Both the position numbers and the translations under genes were made by a program. The notes under the pieces were generated by a model. It was not told the DNA's origin and did not search any database. It was given only the letters and a program-made list of their open reading frames with translations. This document shows, piece by piece, positions 30,159 through 46,041 of a DNA stretch of 64,000 nucleotides. Numbering within the stretch: the stretch's first letter is position 1; each line of letters starts with the position of its first letter. Origin of the DNA: Clavibacter sp. A6099 (GTDB taxonomy: Bacteria > Actinomycetota > Actinomycetes > Actinomycetales > Microbacteriaceae); assembly GCF_021919125.1 (NCBI RefSeq), contig NZ_CP083439.1, positions 2,852,001-2,916,000 of the forward strand. Direction: 5' to 3'.

Positions 30159-30580
30159 ACGGTGGACGAGGGGCCGCGGGTGGCCAGCGCGACGGCGCCG
30201 AGGCCCAGCAGCGCCGAGATCCCCAGCACGGCGACGCCGAACGGATCCACGAGGTGGCGGACGGCGAACGCGAGGCTCGCGAACACGTCCGTCCCGCCCA
30301 GGAGGCGGAGCACGGCGCCGACGATCCCGTACGCGAGCCAGGCGCCGACGCCCCAGCCGATCACGGGCAGGACGGGAATTCGCCGTTCGCGGTCGGCCTC
30401 GCGCGTGGTGCGGATCAGGCCGACGGCGAAGACCAGCGTGGCGCTCACGACCATCACGGGTCCGAGGAGGACCCCGGCGTCGCGCTCGGGGATCACCTCG
30501 TCACCGCCGAGCAGGGCCACGAAGCCGAAGACGCACACGACGAGCGCGACGTGCATGACGGCGGCCAGGAGGGGGATCAC
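30155..30580 (-). CDS. Small integral membrane protein of unknown function
   Basis: 141 aa from GTG 30580; the frame is open upstream to 30682 but that part overlaps the preceding gene and looks non-coding. Four hydrophobic stretches are seen: about 2-23 (IPLLAAVMHVALVVC), 36-55, 74-95 and 112-135. No enzymatic motif. It resembles short actinobacterial membrane proteins of unassigned DUF type. The start is uncertain: the GGGGGA before the GTG is too close. Co-directional with, and 19 nt after, the coiled-coil protein gene; its stop codon is part of the str -35. Confidence 0.7.
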   Translation of the reverse strand: MIPLLAAVMHVALVVCVFGFVALLGGDEVIPERDAGVLLGPVMVVSATLVFAVGLIRTTREADRERRIPVLPVIGWGVGAWLAYGIVGAVLRLLGGTDVFASLAFAVRHLVDPFGVAVLGISALLGLGAVALATRGPSSTV

Positions 30581-30599
30581 TCCCCCAGCCTGACACGCG

Positions 30600-31598
30600 T
30601 CAGCGGTGGTCCGGCTGCTCCGCCAGCTTGCGGTCGTACTCGGCGCGGGCTTCGGCGTTCTTCGCCTTGACGCGGCGGCCACGCGCGCTGATGCCGGCGC
30701 CGAGCCACGTGACGAGCTCGCGGGCGAGGAAGCCCGCGAGGATCCCGTCGGGGAAGGTCACGGTGCGCTGGAGCAGGAGCGCCTGCTCCGACGGGGCGAG
30801 GTCCATGACGCCGCCCTGGAGGAGGCGCGTGCCGACGTACGCGGCGTAGACGAGGATCGCGACCGGCAGGCCCCCGAGGACGAACGCCCACCACTTGCCC
30901 CGGTTGACCAGGAGCGCGAGCAGGACGAAGAACACGAGGAACGCGATCGTGGGCACGTAGAAGACGGGCGACGCGATGTAGCGGCCGAAGACGTCGCCGA
31001 ACGCGTCGGGGTTGCGCACCGAGGCGAGGAGCGCGGTGCCCAGCGAGTAGAGCAGGGCGAAGAGGATGGCGGCGACGATCGCGATGAGCACGCCGAAGCC
31101 GCGGTTGCCGCGCTTCTCCGGCGGGACGGGGGCCTGCACGTAGATGGGCTGCGACTGCGACTGGCGCGCGGTCTCCTCGTCGCGGGCGCGGCGGTCGCGC
31201 TCCTCGCGCTCGCGGGCGTCGGCCTCGCGAGCCTCACGCTCGCGGCGCTCCCGGTCCTCGACGTCGCGCTGGCGGGCCTCGGCCTCACGGGCCTCCGCCT
31301 CACGCGCCTCCGCCTCACGCGCCTCCGCCTCGCGGGCCTCGCGCTCGCGGTCGTCGCGCGCTCGGGCCTCCGCCACGCGGGCCTCGGACTCGCGTCGCTC
31401 GCGCTCGCGCGCGTCGTGGTCCTCGTCGACCGGGGCGGCGAACGCCGTCTGGTCGAAGGTCGAGGTGTCGGAGTCGGCGCCCCGGTCGGCGGGGCCGTCG
31501 TCGAAGGCGGCTGCGGCGCGCTCGTCCGGGGTGCGGGGATCCAGCGGCTGGTCGGCCTCGTCGGGCTGTCGGTGCGGGGCGGGCCTGTCGTCGGTCAT
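30600..31598 (-). CDS. Coiled-coil membrane protein with AREAE repeats
   Basis: 332 aa, function unknown. Residues 1-60 are acidic and disordered, about 62-147 are an extremely charged Arg/Glu/Ala coiled coil with four to five EAREA units, and about 165-290 contain several hydrophobic segments (VLIAIVAAILFALLYSLGTA; FYVPTIAFLVFFVLLALLV; WAFVLGGLPVAILVYAA). The last ~25 residues are basic. Likely a membrane protein with a cytoplasmic charged N-terminal rod. TAGGTT sits 6 nt before the ATG, suggesting a leaderless mRNA. Co-directional with the downstream small membrane protein. Confidence 0.8.
   Translation of the reverse strand: MTDDRPAPHRQPDEADQPLDPRTPDERAAAAFDDGPADRGADSDTSTFDQTAFAAPVDEDHDARERERRESEARVAEARARDDREREAREAEAREAEAREAEAREAEARQRDVEDRERREREAREADAREREERDRRARDEETARQSQSQPIYVQAPVPPEKRGNRGFGVLIAIVAAILFALLYSLGTALLASVRNPDAFGDVFGRYIASPVFYVPTIAFLVFFVLLALLVNRGKWWAFVLGGLPVAILVYAAYVGTRLLQGGVMDLAPSEQALLLQRTVTFPDGILAGFLARELVTWLGAGISARGRRVKAKNAEARAEYDRKLAEQPDHR
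31276..31350. repeat. 15-bp tandem repeat encoding EAREA units
   Basis: Four nearly identical 15-bp units (31276-31290, 31291-31305, 31306-31320, 31321-31335), consensus GCCTCCGCCTCACGC on the plus strand, then a decayed fifth. Two inner copies are identical. In frame with the coiled-coil gene, so copy number could change without frameshift. Confidence 0.85.
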
Positions 31599-31604
31599 GG
31601 CACG

Positions 31605-31610
31605 AACCTA
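31605..31610 (-). promoter_or_regulatory. Leaderless-type -10 of the coiled-coil membrane protein gene
   Basis: TAGGTT on the minus strand followed by exactly 6 nt and the ATG at 31598. No SD is visible. Confidence 0.6.
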
Positions 31611-31671
31611 CCTCGGCGGCGCTCCGCTGCCCGGGCGGCGTGCCGGGGAGGGGCGAGATGGGAGCGAGCGG

Positions 31672-32511
31672 CTAGAAGGGCTCGAGGAGCCGCTGCAGGA
31701 AGCGGCGCGTGCGCTCCTCGGTCGGGTGCTGCAGGACCTCGGACGGGTGCCCGCGCTCGACCACCACGCCGCCGTCCATGAACACGACCTCGTCTGCCAC
31801 CTGGCGGGCGAAGGCCAGCTCGTGCGTGACGATCACCATCGTCCACGCCTCGTCGGCGAGCTCCTTGATGACGCTGAGCACCTCGCCCACGAGCTCGGGG
31901 TCGAGGGCGGACGTCGGCTCGTCGAACAGGAGGATCTGCGGCCGGAGCGCCAGCGCGCGCACGATCCCCACGCGCTGCTGCTGCCCGCCGGACAGCTGGA
32001 ACGGGTGCTGGTCCCGCTTGTCGGCGAGGCCGACGCGCGCGAGGAGCTCCTCAGCCTCCCGGGTCGCCTCGGCGACGGGTCGTCGCTGGACCTGCACGGG
32101 GCCCTCGATGACGTTCTCCAGGACGGTCTTGTGCGGGAACAGGTTGTACTGCTGGAAGACCATCGCCGAGCGGTCGCGCAGGGCGAGCAGCTCGCGGTGC
32201 CTCGGCTTCGCGGCGAAGTCGACGCGGAGGGGGCCGGTCGTGCGGGATCGGGAGTCGGCGTCGGCCGCGGCGACCTCGACGACGCCCTCCTCGGGCACCT
32301 CGAGGCCGTTGAGGGAGCGCAGGACCGTCGTCTTGCCGGATCCGCTCGGGCCGATGAGCGCGGTCACGCCGCCGCGGCGGACCTCGAGGTCGATGGAGCG
32401 GAGGACCTCGTTGTCGCCGAACGACTTGCGGAGGCCGCGGACGGTGAGGACGGGTTCGCCGGGCGTCCGGTGCGGGGCGGGCGCGGGATCGACGGGATCA
32501 GTGGGCGACAT
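31672..32511 (-). CDS. Amino-acid (cystine-type) ABC transporter ATP-binding protein
   Basis: 279 aa, the ATPase of a polar amino-acid importer. Walker A GPSGSGKT at 54-61, Q-loop VFQQYNLFPHKT, signature LSGGQQQRV, Walker B ILLFDEPTSALDPE, switch histidine in VTHELAFA. A ~20-residue Pro-rich N-terminal extension and a ~25-residue insert around ADADSRSRTTGPLRVDFA are unusual but in frame. Start overlaps the permease gene by 14 nt. With the two genes upstream it makes a complete importer. Confidence 0.93.
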   Translation of the reverse strand: MSPTDPVDPAPAPHRTPGEPVLTVRGLRKSFGDNEVLRSIDLEVRRGGVTALIGPSGSGKTTVLRSLNGLEVPEEGVVEVAAADADSRSRTTGPLRVDFAAKPRHRELLALRDRSAMVFQQYNLFPHKTVLENVIEGPVQVQRRPVAEATREAEELLARVGLADKRDQHPFQLSGGQQQRVGIVRALALRPQILLFDEPTSALDPELVGEVLSVIKELADEAWTMVIVTHELAFARQVADEVVFMDGGVVVERGHPSEVLQHPTEERTRRFLQRLLEPF

Positions 32512-33163
32512 ACCGGTCGAGCCTCCTCTCGAGTCGGGTCTGCGCGAACGACAGCACGAGGCAGACGAGCCAGTAGATCAGCGCCGCCTCGAGGTACAGC
32601 AGCATGTACTCGAAGGTGGACGACGCGATGAGCTGCGCCTGCTTGAAGAGCTCGGTCACGAGGATCACCGAGGCGAGGGACGTGTCCTTCACCAGGCTGA
32701 TGAACGTGTTCGACAGCGGCGGCACGGACACGCGGGCGGCCTGCGGCACGATGATGCGGCGCAGCGTCAGGGCGCGGGACATGCCGATGGTGTGGCCGGC
32801 CTCCCACTGCCCGCGCGGCACCGAGAGGATCGACGCGCGGATGATCTCCGCCGCGTACCCGCCGACGTTCACCGACAGGGCGATGACCGCGCTCGGCCAC
32901 GGCGGCAGGACCACGCCGATGGACGGCAGGCCGTAGAAGATCACGAAGAGCTGCACCAGGAGCGGGGTGCCGCGCACGACCGAGATGTAGAAGCGCGCGA
33001 TGCCGGACACGAGCCGGTTGCCGTAGAGCCGCATGAGCGCGAGGCCCAGCGCGATGGCGAGGCCGAGGGCGAAGGTGACGAGGGCGAGCGGGATGGTGCC
33101 GCGGATCGTCTCGAGCGCGAGCGGCCCGAAGGACGACCAGAACAGGTCCCACTCCCTCGACAT
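32498..33163 (-). CDS. Amino-acid (cystine-type) ABC transporter permease
   Basis: 221 aa, about five membrane spans, HisM/GlnP family. FYISVVRGTPLLVQLFVIFY and the EAA loop GQWEAGHTIGMSRALTLRRI are the class signatures. Only one permease gene is present, so it probably works as a homodimer, as in TcyB-like systems. It follows the binding-protein gene by 44 nt and overlaps the ATPase gene. Confidence 0.93.
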   Translation of the reverse strand: MSREWDLFWSSFGPLALETIRGTIPLALVTFALGLAIALGLALMRLYGNRLVSGIARFYISVVRGTPLLVQLFVIFYGLPSIGVVLPPWPSAVIALSVNVGGYAAEIIRASILSVPRGQWEAGHTIGMSRALTLRRIIVPQAARVSVPPLSNTFISLVKDTSLASVILVTELFKQAQLIASSTFEYMLLYLEAALIYWLVCLVLSFAQTRLERRLDRYVAH

Positions 33164-33207
33164 GCGATCCCCTCGTCTCGTCCTCGTCCGTCAGCGTACG
33201 CGGCGGA

Positions 33208-34056
33208 CTACTGCGAGACGTCCGCGCCGAAGTACTTCTCGGAGATCGACGCGAGCGTGCCGTCGGCGCGCAGGTCGGCGAGGGCCTGGTCGACCGCGGT
33301 CACGAGGTCGTCGCTGCCCTTGCGGAAGACGAGCGCGCTGAGCGACGGGTCGTCGGTCTCCGCGGCGACCTCCAGGTCGGAGTCGCCCTGCTGCTTCTGG
33401 TAGTCGAGCAGCGTCAGGCGGTCGTTGATCGTCGCGTCGACGCGGCCCTGCTGGAGGAGCGTCACCGCCTGCGCGAAGCCCTCGACGGCCTCGACCTTGG
33501 CGCCGCTCTGGGTCGCGAGCTCGTTCCAGTTGCTCGTGAGCGACTGCGCGGTGGTCTTGCCGGCGAGGTCGGCGAACGAGCTGATGCCCGAGTCGGAGCC
33601 CTTGACGATGATCACGCCGGGCGAGACCGTGTACGGCTCGGAGAAGTCGTAGACCGTCTTGCGCTCGTCCGTGATGGAGATCTGGTTGGCGATGACGTCC
33701 CAGCGCCCGGCCTCGAGGCCCGCGAAGATGCCGTCGAACTGGGTCTCCTCGAAGACCGGCTTCACGCCGAGCTCGTCGGCGACGGCCGTCGCGACCTCGA
33801 CGTCGTAGCCCGTGAGGGCGCCCGAGCCGGATCCCTCGTGGAAGGAGAAGGGCGAGTACGTGCCCTCGGTGCCGATGACGAGCTCGCCCTTGGCCTTGAC
33901 GTCGGAGAGGCTCGTCGCGGCGGCGGGGGTGCCGGAGGTGCCGCCAGCGGATCCGGTGCCCGCGTCGCCCGAGGCGCAGCCCGCGAGGCCGAGGGCGGCC
34001 ACGGCCAGGAGGCCGGTGAGGGCGAGGGAGGGACGGATGCGGGAGCGGAGCGTCAT
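33208..34056 (-). CDS. Cystine-type ABC transporter substrate-binding lipoprotein
   Basis: 282 aa from ATG 34056 (AAGGA 5 nt upstream); a GTG six codons earlier is possible. Lipoprotein signal: hydrophobic LALTGLLAVAALGLAGC with the lipid-bearing Cys27. The mature part is a bacterial extracellular solute-binding protein family 3: GELVIGTEGTYSPFSFHEGS, DGIFAGLEAGRWDVIANQIS and AQSLTSNWNEL closely follow the cystine-binding TcyA/FliY subgroup, so cystine is the best guess among amino acids. First gene of the importer operon. Confidence 0.92.
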   Translation of the reverse strand: MTLRSRIRPSLALTGLLAVAALGLAGCASGDAGTGSAGGTSGTPAAATSLSDVKAKGELVIGTEGTYSPFSFHEGSGSGALTGYDVEVATAVADELGVKPVFEETQFDGIFAGLEAGRWDVIANQISITDERKTVYDFSEPYTVSPGVIIVKGSDSGISSFADLAGKTTAQSLTSNWNELATQSGAKVEAVEGFAQAVTLLQQGRVDATINDRLTLLDYQKQQGDSDLEVAAETDDPSLSALVFRKGSDDLVTAVDQALADLRADGTLASISEKYFGADVSQ

Positions 34057-34261
34057 GGGGGTCCTTGCGGTCACGGCGGATCCCCGGTGCGGGATCGCCT
34101 CGTGCGGGTGCTGGTGCTTGTGCTGTGTTCGCGGTGATGCGGCGCCCGATGCCCGGAACCCGTCCGGGTGCGCCGACCGCCATGGTCTCAACGCCCTCGC
34201 CGTGTCGGTATTCCCGTGTCGCCGGATGACGGACGGCGTCCGCCGGCCGCGCGCGCCGTGC

Positions 34262-34753
34262 CTAGAAGAGCGGCTCGGGTTCGGTCCCGTCGCCGCCGTC
34301 GGGGACCGGCCCGATCTCTCCCTCGAGCTCCTGGAGGCGCAGGGCCACGACCCGGTCGAGTGCCTGGCGGATGACGGGCGCGAGCGGGGCGAGCTCACGA
34401 GCCATCGCGTCGTCCACGACCCGCTGGATGTCGTCCTCGCGCTCCCCGTAGTCGACGAACGCGGGCATGCCGAAGGGGTGGTCGCGGTAGAGGGGGCCTC
34501 GGGTCTCGCGGTAGAGGCGCTCCGCGGCATCGCGGGCCGCCTCGGCGCGTGCGGCCTCGAGCGCGGCGACGAGCGGGTGGATCGCCGTGTGGGGCGCGTC
34601 CCGCGGGATCGCCTCCTGATCCGTGAACGGCGATGCGTCGCAGGCCGGGCAGGATCCGGATCCGGACCCGCTGCCCGACGAGGTCGAGGTGTCCGTGGCG
34701 TGGCGGAGCGCGTGCGCCCGCCATGCCAGGACCACGTCCTCCAGCATCCGCAC
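34262..34753 (-). CDS. Conserved hypothetical protein
   Basis: 163 aa from GTG 34753; the ATG two codons on is an alternative, both downstream of AGGAGG. The frame is open another 59 codons upstream but that stretch is Pro/Arg-rich and lacks coding character. Residues 18-30 form a Ser/Gly linker followed by a lone CPAC; the remainder is acidic, helical and Ala/Arg/Glu-rich (ALEAARAEAARDAAERLYRE). No membrane segment, no domain I recognise. Located between rpoC and the amino-acid importer, all minus strand, about 200 nt downstream of rpoC. Confidence 0.65.
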   Translation of the reverse strand: MRMLEDVVLAWRAHALRHATDTSTSSGSGSGSGSCPACDASPFTDQEAIPRDAPHTAIHPLVAALEAARAEAARDAAERLYRETRGPLYRDHPFGMPAFVDYGEREDDIQRVVDDAMARELAPLAPVIRQALDRVVALRLQELEGEIGPVPDGGDGTEPEPLF

Positions 34754-34898
34754 GACGCCTCCTCGGGTCCCCGGGCGTCGGCCGGCACCGGGTCCGCCCA
34801 CTGTATCGCCGGGAGGGGGCCCGGTCCGGGAGCCCGGCGGTGCGGGACGGGGGCGCGCGGCCCGCGCCCCCGGAGACGAGACGCCCCCCTGGGACGAG

Positions 34899-34926
34899 GA
34901 AGGGCCCCGCCGGAGCGGGGCCCTTC
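34899..34926 (-). terminator. Terminator after rpoC
   Basis: A 12-bp stem (34899-34910 with 34915-34926) and 4-nt loop, 28 nt after the rpoC stop, followed on the transcript by a short pyrimidine run. Ends the rpoBC operon. Confidence 0.8.
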
Positions 34927-34953
34927 TCATCGTGCGCTCACGCGCCGGCGGTC

Positions 34954-38853
<3,900 letters not shown>

Positions 38854-38901
38854 TTTTCCTTCTCTCCTTGGAAAGCTTCGAGTCGAAAGTCTTGAGCGGG
38901 C

Positions 38902-42390
<3,489 letters not shown>

Positions 42391-42580
42391 GGAAATTACC
42401 TCCGTGGGCCCCGTCGGGCTCCGATGTCGTCGATACGCCGAGACCGACCCGGGACGTGACCCGTGCCGATCCTGATGGAGTTGCTCGCCACACCTCGCGG
42501 GATGGGCTCGGGATGGACCCGAGCGCACACGATGACCGACCGCAATATGAAGGCAAAAGGGAGTGGGAGCGCAAAGGATC

Positions 42581-42609
42581 ACCATACGGGTCGCGACGCG
42601 CCATGTCCA
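42581..42609 (-). promoter_or_regulatory. Predicted promoter of rpoBC
   Basis: Minus-strand -35 TGGACA (42604-42609), 17-nt spacer, -10 TATGGT (42581-42586). The start would be near 42574, leaving a ~185-nt leader before the TTG of rpoB. Confidence 0.65.
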
Positions 42610-42683
42610 GCGGAATCTTGCATCCTCGGCGTGTCTCGGTGTATAACGTGCGGCTGCCCTGCCGGGCGACCCCTTCGGCCGCG

Positions 42684-42689
42684 TAGCGT
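42684..42689 (+). promoter_or_regulatory. Leaderless-type -10 of the metallo-hydrolase gene
   Basis: TAGCGT followed by exactly 6 nt and ATG 42696. The GGGGG touching the ATG is too close to act as an SD. Confidence 0.55.
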
Positions 42690-42695
42690 CGGGGG

Positions 42696-43364
42696 ATGAG
42701 CGCACCCTGGCACGTGTCCCCCGGCGGCCCCTCGCACGTGCACGTGGCGGGCGACGTGGAGATCCGGAAGGCGTCCGTCGGGCCCATGGACAACGACGCG
42801 TACCTCCTCACCGACCTCGACTCCGGCGAGCGCCTGCTCGTCGACGCGGCGGCCGACGTCGACCGGCTGCTCGCCCTCGTGGAGGAGCCGGATCCCGTGG
42901 GCCGCCTCGCCGTCGTCGTCACGACGCACGGGCACGCCGACCACCACGGCGCGCTCGCGGCCGTGCTCGACGCGACCGGCGCATCCTCGGCCGTGGGCGA
43001 CGCGGACGCGGGCGACCTGCCCGTTGACGCCGACCGGCGGCTCGCGGACGGCGACCGGGTGGCGTTCGGCGGCGTCACGCTCGAGGTCGTCGCCCTCCGC
43101 GGCCACACGCCGGGGAGCGTCGCGCTCGTGCTGCAGCCGGGCGACGGCAGCACGCACCTCTTCACGGGCGACTCGCTCTTCCCCGGCGGCGTCGGGAACA
43201 CACAGGGCGACGCCGGCCGGTTCGCCCAGCTGCTCGACGACGTGGAGGAGCGCCTGTTCGCGCGCTTCTCGGACGACGCGCACGTGCACCCCGGCCACGG
43301 CGACTCGACGACGCTCGGGGCGGAGCGCGGATCCCTCGCCGCGTGGCGCTCGCGCGGCTGGTGA
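42696..43364 (+). CDS. MBL-fold metal-dependent hydrolase (glyoxalase II-like)
   Basis: 222 aa. The metallo-beta-lactamase motif [12 protein letters not shown] supplies His78, His80, Asp82 and His83; further ligands are in [10 protein letters not shown] (His), FTGDSLFPG (Asp) and HPGHGDSTT (His). This is a hydroxyacylglutathione-hydrolase or persulfide-type subfamily pattern; the substrate cannot be told. Cytosolic, no signal peptide. Divergent from rpoB; the next gene follows after 53 nt with its own TANNNT box. Confidence 0.88.
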   Translation: MSAPWHVSPGGPSHVHVAGDVEIRKASVGPMDNDAYLLTDLDSGERLLVDAAADVDRLLALVEEPDPVGRLAVVVTTHGHADHHGALAAVLDATGASSAVGDADAGDLPVDADRRLADGDRVAFGGVTLEVVALRGHTPGSVALVLQPGDGSTHLFTGDSLFPGGVGNTQGDAGRFAQLLDDVEERLFARFSDDAHVHPGHGDSTTLGAERGSLAAWRSRGW

Positions 43365-43405
43365 CGGGTCGCCCGGTGGCCGGGTCCCGGCGCCGGACGG
43401 ACGCC

Positions 43406-43411
43406 TAGGCT
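43406..43411 (+). promoter_or_regulatory. Leaderless-type -10 of the spermidine-synthase-like gene
   Basis: TAGGCT, then 6 nt (GAGGAG), then ATG 43418. The GAGGAG abuts the ATG, so it is not positioned as an SD. Confidence 0.6.
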
Positions 43412-43417
43412 GAGGAG

Positions 43418-44275
43418 ATGCCCGAGCACCCGTCGACCGTCCTGTCCCTGAGCGGGCACCGGGCCGTCATCGAGCCCGACAGGTTCGTGCCGGGCGCGTA
43501 CCAGCTCGTGGTCGACGGCACCCCCCAGTCGCACGTCAACATGGACGACCCGGGCGAGCTCTTCTTCGAGTACGTGCAGCGCATGGGGCACGTCATCGAC
43601 CTCGTCGGGGATCCCGGACAGCCGATCACCGCTCTGCACCTCGGCGCCGGCGCGCTCACCATCCCGCGGTACGTCGAGGCGACCCGGCCGGGATCCCGCC
43701 AGCAGGTCATCGAGCTCGAGCAGGACCTCGTGGACCTCGTGCGCGAGCACCTGCCCTGGTCGCGGAAGGCCTCCATCCGGCTCCGCTACGGCGACGCGCG
43801 CGAGGTGATGGGGCGGCTGCCGGAGGGCCTCCGCGGAGCCGTCGACCTCGTCGTGGTGGACGTCTTCAGCGGCGCCCGCACACCCGCCCACATCACGAGC
43901 CGCGACTTCTACGCGGACGCGGCGGCGTTCCTCGCGCCCGGCGGGATCATGACCGTGAACGTCGCCGACGGCCACGGCCTGCGCTTCGCGCGCGGGCAGG
44001 CCGCCACCATCCAGGACGTGCTGCCGCACGTGGCCGCGCTCGCCGAGACACAGGTGCTGAAGGGCAGGCGGTTCGGCAACGTCGTGTTCGCCGCGTCCGC
44101 GACGCCGCTGCCCTTCGACTTCGTGCCGCGCCTGCTCGCCGGGGGCCCGCACCCCGCCAAGGTCGTCGAGGGCCGCGAGCTCGCCGACTTCATCGCCGGC
44201 GCGTCCGTGGTGACCGACGCCACGGCCGTCCCGTCCCCCTCCCCCGCCCGCAGCGTCTTCCAGACGAAGCCATGA
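43418..44275 (+). CDS. Spermidine-synthase-like class I methyltransferase-fold protein
   Basis: 285 aa. Rossmann core: ITALHLGAGALTIPRYVEAT (nucleotide loop), VIELEQDLVDLVREHL (acidic strand end), LRYGDAREVMGRL and DLVVVDVFSGARTP. N-terminal ~60 residues contain the beta-rich YQLVVDGTPQSHVNMDDP found in spermidine synthase relatives. Such actinobacterial proteins often are not true aminopropyltransferases, so the activity is left open. Next gene starts 40 nt on. Confidence 0.82.
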   Translation: MPEHPSTVLSLSGHRAVIEPDRFVPGAYQLVVDGTPQSHVNMDDPGELFFEYVQRMGHVIDLVGDPGQPITALHLGAGALTIPRYVEATRPGSRQQVIELEQDLVDLVREHLPWSRKASIRLRYGDAREVMGRLPEGLRGAVDLVVVDVFSGARTPAHITSRDFYADAAAFLAPGGIMTVNVADGHGLRFARGQAATIQDVLPHVAALAETQVLKGRRFGNVVFAASATPLPFDFVPRLLAGGPHPAKVVEGRELADFIAGASVVTDATAVPSPSPARSVFQTKP

Positions 44276-44315
44276 CCGGCCGGGCACCGAGGCCCGCCGA
44301 ACCACCGGAGTCCCC

Positions 44316-45500
44316 ATGAACCGCCGCTCCCGCACCCGCCCGGCGCGCGTCGCCGCGCTCGGGTTCGCCGCCCTCGTCGCCCTGACGGGATGCACGAACG
44401 ACGACGGCTCGCCCGTGGACATGCGCGCCACCGAGCCGCCAGCGCCCTCCCCCACCAGCACCGACGCCGCGCCGGCCGGCGTCGCGCCGTCGGGCACGCC
44501 GACCGCGCTCGCGTCCGACCTCGTCTCGCCGTGGTCCGTCGCCGAGCTGCCGTCCGGATCCCTGCTCGTCAGCGAGCGCGACACGTCGCGCATCGTGGAG
44601 GTGCTGGCCGACGGGACGACGCGGGTCGCCGGCACGATCGCGGGCGTCGGGCCGCAGGGCGAGGGCGGGCTGCTCGGGATCGCGGTGCGCGAGGCCGACG
44701 GCGGCACGCAGCTCTACGCCTACTTCACGAGCGCCACCGACAACCGCATCGTGCGCATGGACGTGACGGGCGACCCGGGATCCCTCGGGCTCGGCACGGC
44801 CGAGGACGTCGTCACGGGGATCCCGCGTGACACGACCCACAACGGCGGCCGCATCGCGTTCGGCCCCGACGGCATGCTCTACGCCACCACCGGCGACGCG
44901 AACCTCCGCGACGCCGCGCAGGACCCGATATCGCTGGCGGGCAAGATCCTCCGCCTCACGCCCGACGGGCAGGGGCCGCAGGACAACCCGACGCCGGGGT
45001 CGCCCGTGTACTCGATGGGGCACCGCAACCCGCAGGGGATCGCGTGGGACGCCGAGGGGAACCTCTGGGCGGCGGAGTTCGGGCAGGACACCTGGGACGA
45101 GCTGAACCTCATCGAGCCCGGCGGGAACTACGGCTGGCCGGTCGTCGAGGGCGCGACGGACGACGCAGCGGACGACGCGTACATCGACCCCGTCCGCCAG
45201 TGGGCCACCGACGACGCGAGCCCGAGCGGCATCGCGATCTCCGGCGACACGATCTTCATGGCGGGCCTCGGCGGCCAGCGCCTCTGGGTGATCCGGCCGG
45301 GCGCCGTGGTCACCGACCCCATCCCCGACGACCGCGTCACCGAGTTCTACACGCGCGAGTTCGGCCGGATCCGCGACGTGCAGGCCGCGCCCGACGGCTC
45401 GCTGCGCATGCTCACCGGCAACACCGACGGCCGCGGGACGCCGCGCGCGGGCGACGACAAGCTGCTCCGGGTCGAGCTCATGCCGATCCAGGCGGGATAA
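44316..45500 (+). CDS. PQQ-dependent sugar dehydrogenase family lipoprotein
   Basis: 394 aa. Lipoprotein signal with Arg-rich start, hydrophobic stretch and LTGC lipobox at Cys26, then an Ala/Pro/Ser spacer to about residue 65. The rest is the six-bladed glucose/sorbosone dehydrogenase fold: SPWSVAELPSGSLLVSERD, GEGGLLGIAV, THNGGRIAFGPDGMLYATTG, SMGHRNPQGIAWD, GGNYGWPVVEG. Anchored on the outer face of the membrane; quinone cofactor is family knowledge. SD GGAG before ATG. Stop codon TAA is shared with the -10 of the next gene. Confidence 0.9.
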   Translation: MNRRSRTRPARVAALGFAALVALTGCTNDDGSPVDMRATEPPAPSPTSTDAAPAGVAPSGTPTALASDLVSPWSVAELPSGSLLVSERDTSRIVEVLADGTTRVAGTIAGVGPQGEGGLLGIAVREADGGTQLYAYFTSATDNRIVRMDVTGDPGSLGLGTAEDVVTGIPRDTTHNGGRIAFGPDGMLYATTGDANLRDAAQDPISLAGKILRLTPDGQGPQDNPTPGSPVYSMGHRNPQGIAWDAEGNLWAAEFGQDTWDELNLIEPGGNYGWPVVEGATDDAADDAYIDPVRQWATDDASPSGIAISGDTIFMAGLGGQRLWVIRPGAVVTDPIPDDRVTEFYTREFGRIRDVQAAPDGSLRMLTGNTDGRGTPRAGDDKLLRVELMPIQAG

Positions 45501-45503
45501 TCT
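45498..45503 (+). promoter_or_regulatory. -10 box TAATCT overlapping the preceding stop codon
   Basis: TAATCT begins with the TAA stop of the sugar-dehydrogenase gene and lies 7 nt before GTG 45511. Close to the leaderless arrangement seen elsewhere in the window. Confidence 0.5.
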
Positions 45504-45510
45504 CTACCTC

Positions 45511-46041
45511 GTGACAGGCACCGCGATCATCATCGGCTACGACAGGGACACCCTCCGGGAGAAGGTGGACCTGCGGGCGGCCGGCGAGCGCCTGGACGAG
45601 CTGGAGGTGCTCCGGAGCCTCTCCGCGATCACCGAGAAGGTCGCGCTGCTGCGCATGCTGGGCCGGCTCGACGAGGCGTGGGACATGGCGAACGCCGCCG
45701 TGCGTCAGGCGCGCTTCACGGGCGACCGGGAGACGCTGCTCGCGTGCCGCATCCGCCGCGCGCAGGTGCAGCAGTACCAGGGCAAGCTCGACATCGCGCT
45801 GCAGGACCTCGGCGGCTGCGTCGACGAGGCCCGCGCGCACGAGTGGTACGCGCTCGAGGCGTTCGCGCTGCAGCATCGCGGCAAGGTGCACTTCGACCGG
45901 GGCGACTACCGCCTCGCGCTCTCCGACTTCGAGGACGCGTACACGCTGCGCACCCGCGAGGGCCTGCCGAGCGACCAGCTCGAGAGCTCGGCGCTCGCCA
46001 TCGACGTCGCCAAGGAGCGCATCGCCGCCCAGCCCGCGTGA
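45511..46041 (+). CDS. TPR-like hypothetical protein
   Basis: 176 aa from GTG 45511, all-helical and soluble. Three to four helix pairs resemble tetratricopeptide repeats: LRMLGRLDEAWDMANAAVRQ at about 47-66, LACRIRRAQVQQYQGKLDIA at 76-95, and FALQHRGKVHFDRGDYRLAL at 113-132. Such proteins act as protein-interaction scaffolds; partner unknown. It is followed 36 nt on by the SprT-like gene. Confidence 0.75.
   Translation: MTGTAIIIGYDRDTLREKVDLRAAGERLDELEVLRSLSAITEKVALLRMLGRLDEAWDMANAAVRQARFTGDRETLLACRIRRAQVQQYQGKLDIALQDLGGCVDEARAHEWYALEAFALQHRGKVHFDRGDYRLALSDFEDAYTLRTREGLPSDQLESSALAIDVAKERIAAQPA

Larger units (their letters stand above)
42391..42695. other. 305-nt divergent control region between rpoB and the hydrolase gene
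   Basis: No gene is supported. The part near 42391-42574 would be the rpoB leader. It includes an A-rich stretch (42548-42564) with a weaker -10-like CATATT; the promoter at 42581-42609 and the plus-strand TAGCGT at 42684 occupy the other half. Confidence 0.6.

Noticed and set aside
34057-34261. Possible S-box or cysteine-responsive riboswitch ahead of the cystine-type transporter
   Set aside because: The 205-nt leader contains no recognisable SAM or other riboswitch core; only GC-rich short stems.
42391-42705. Upstream extension of rpoB by 105 codons
   Set aside because: GGAGGT before the TTG at 42390, the promoter inside the extension, and the expected family N-terminus all argue for the shorter gene.
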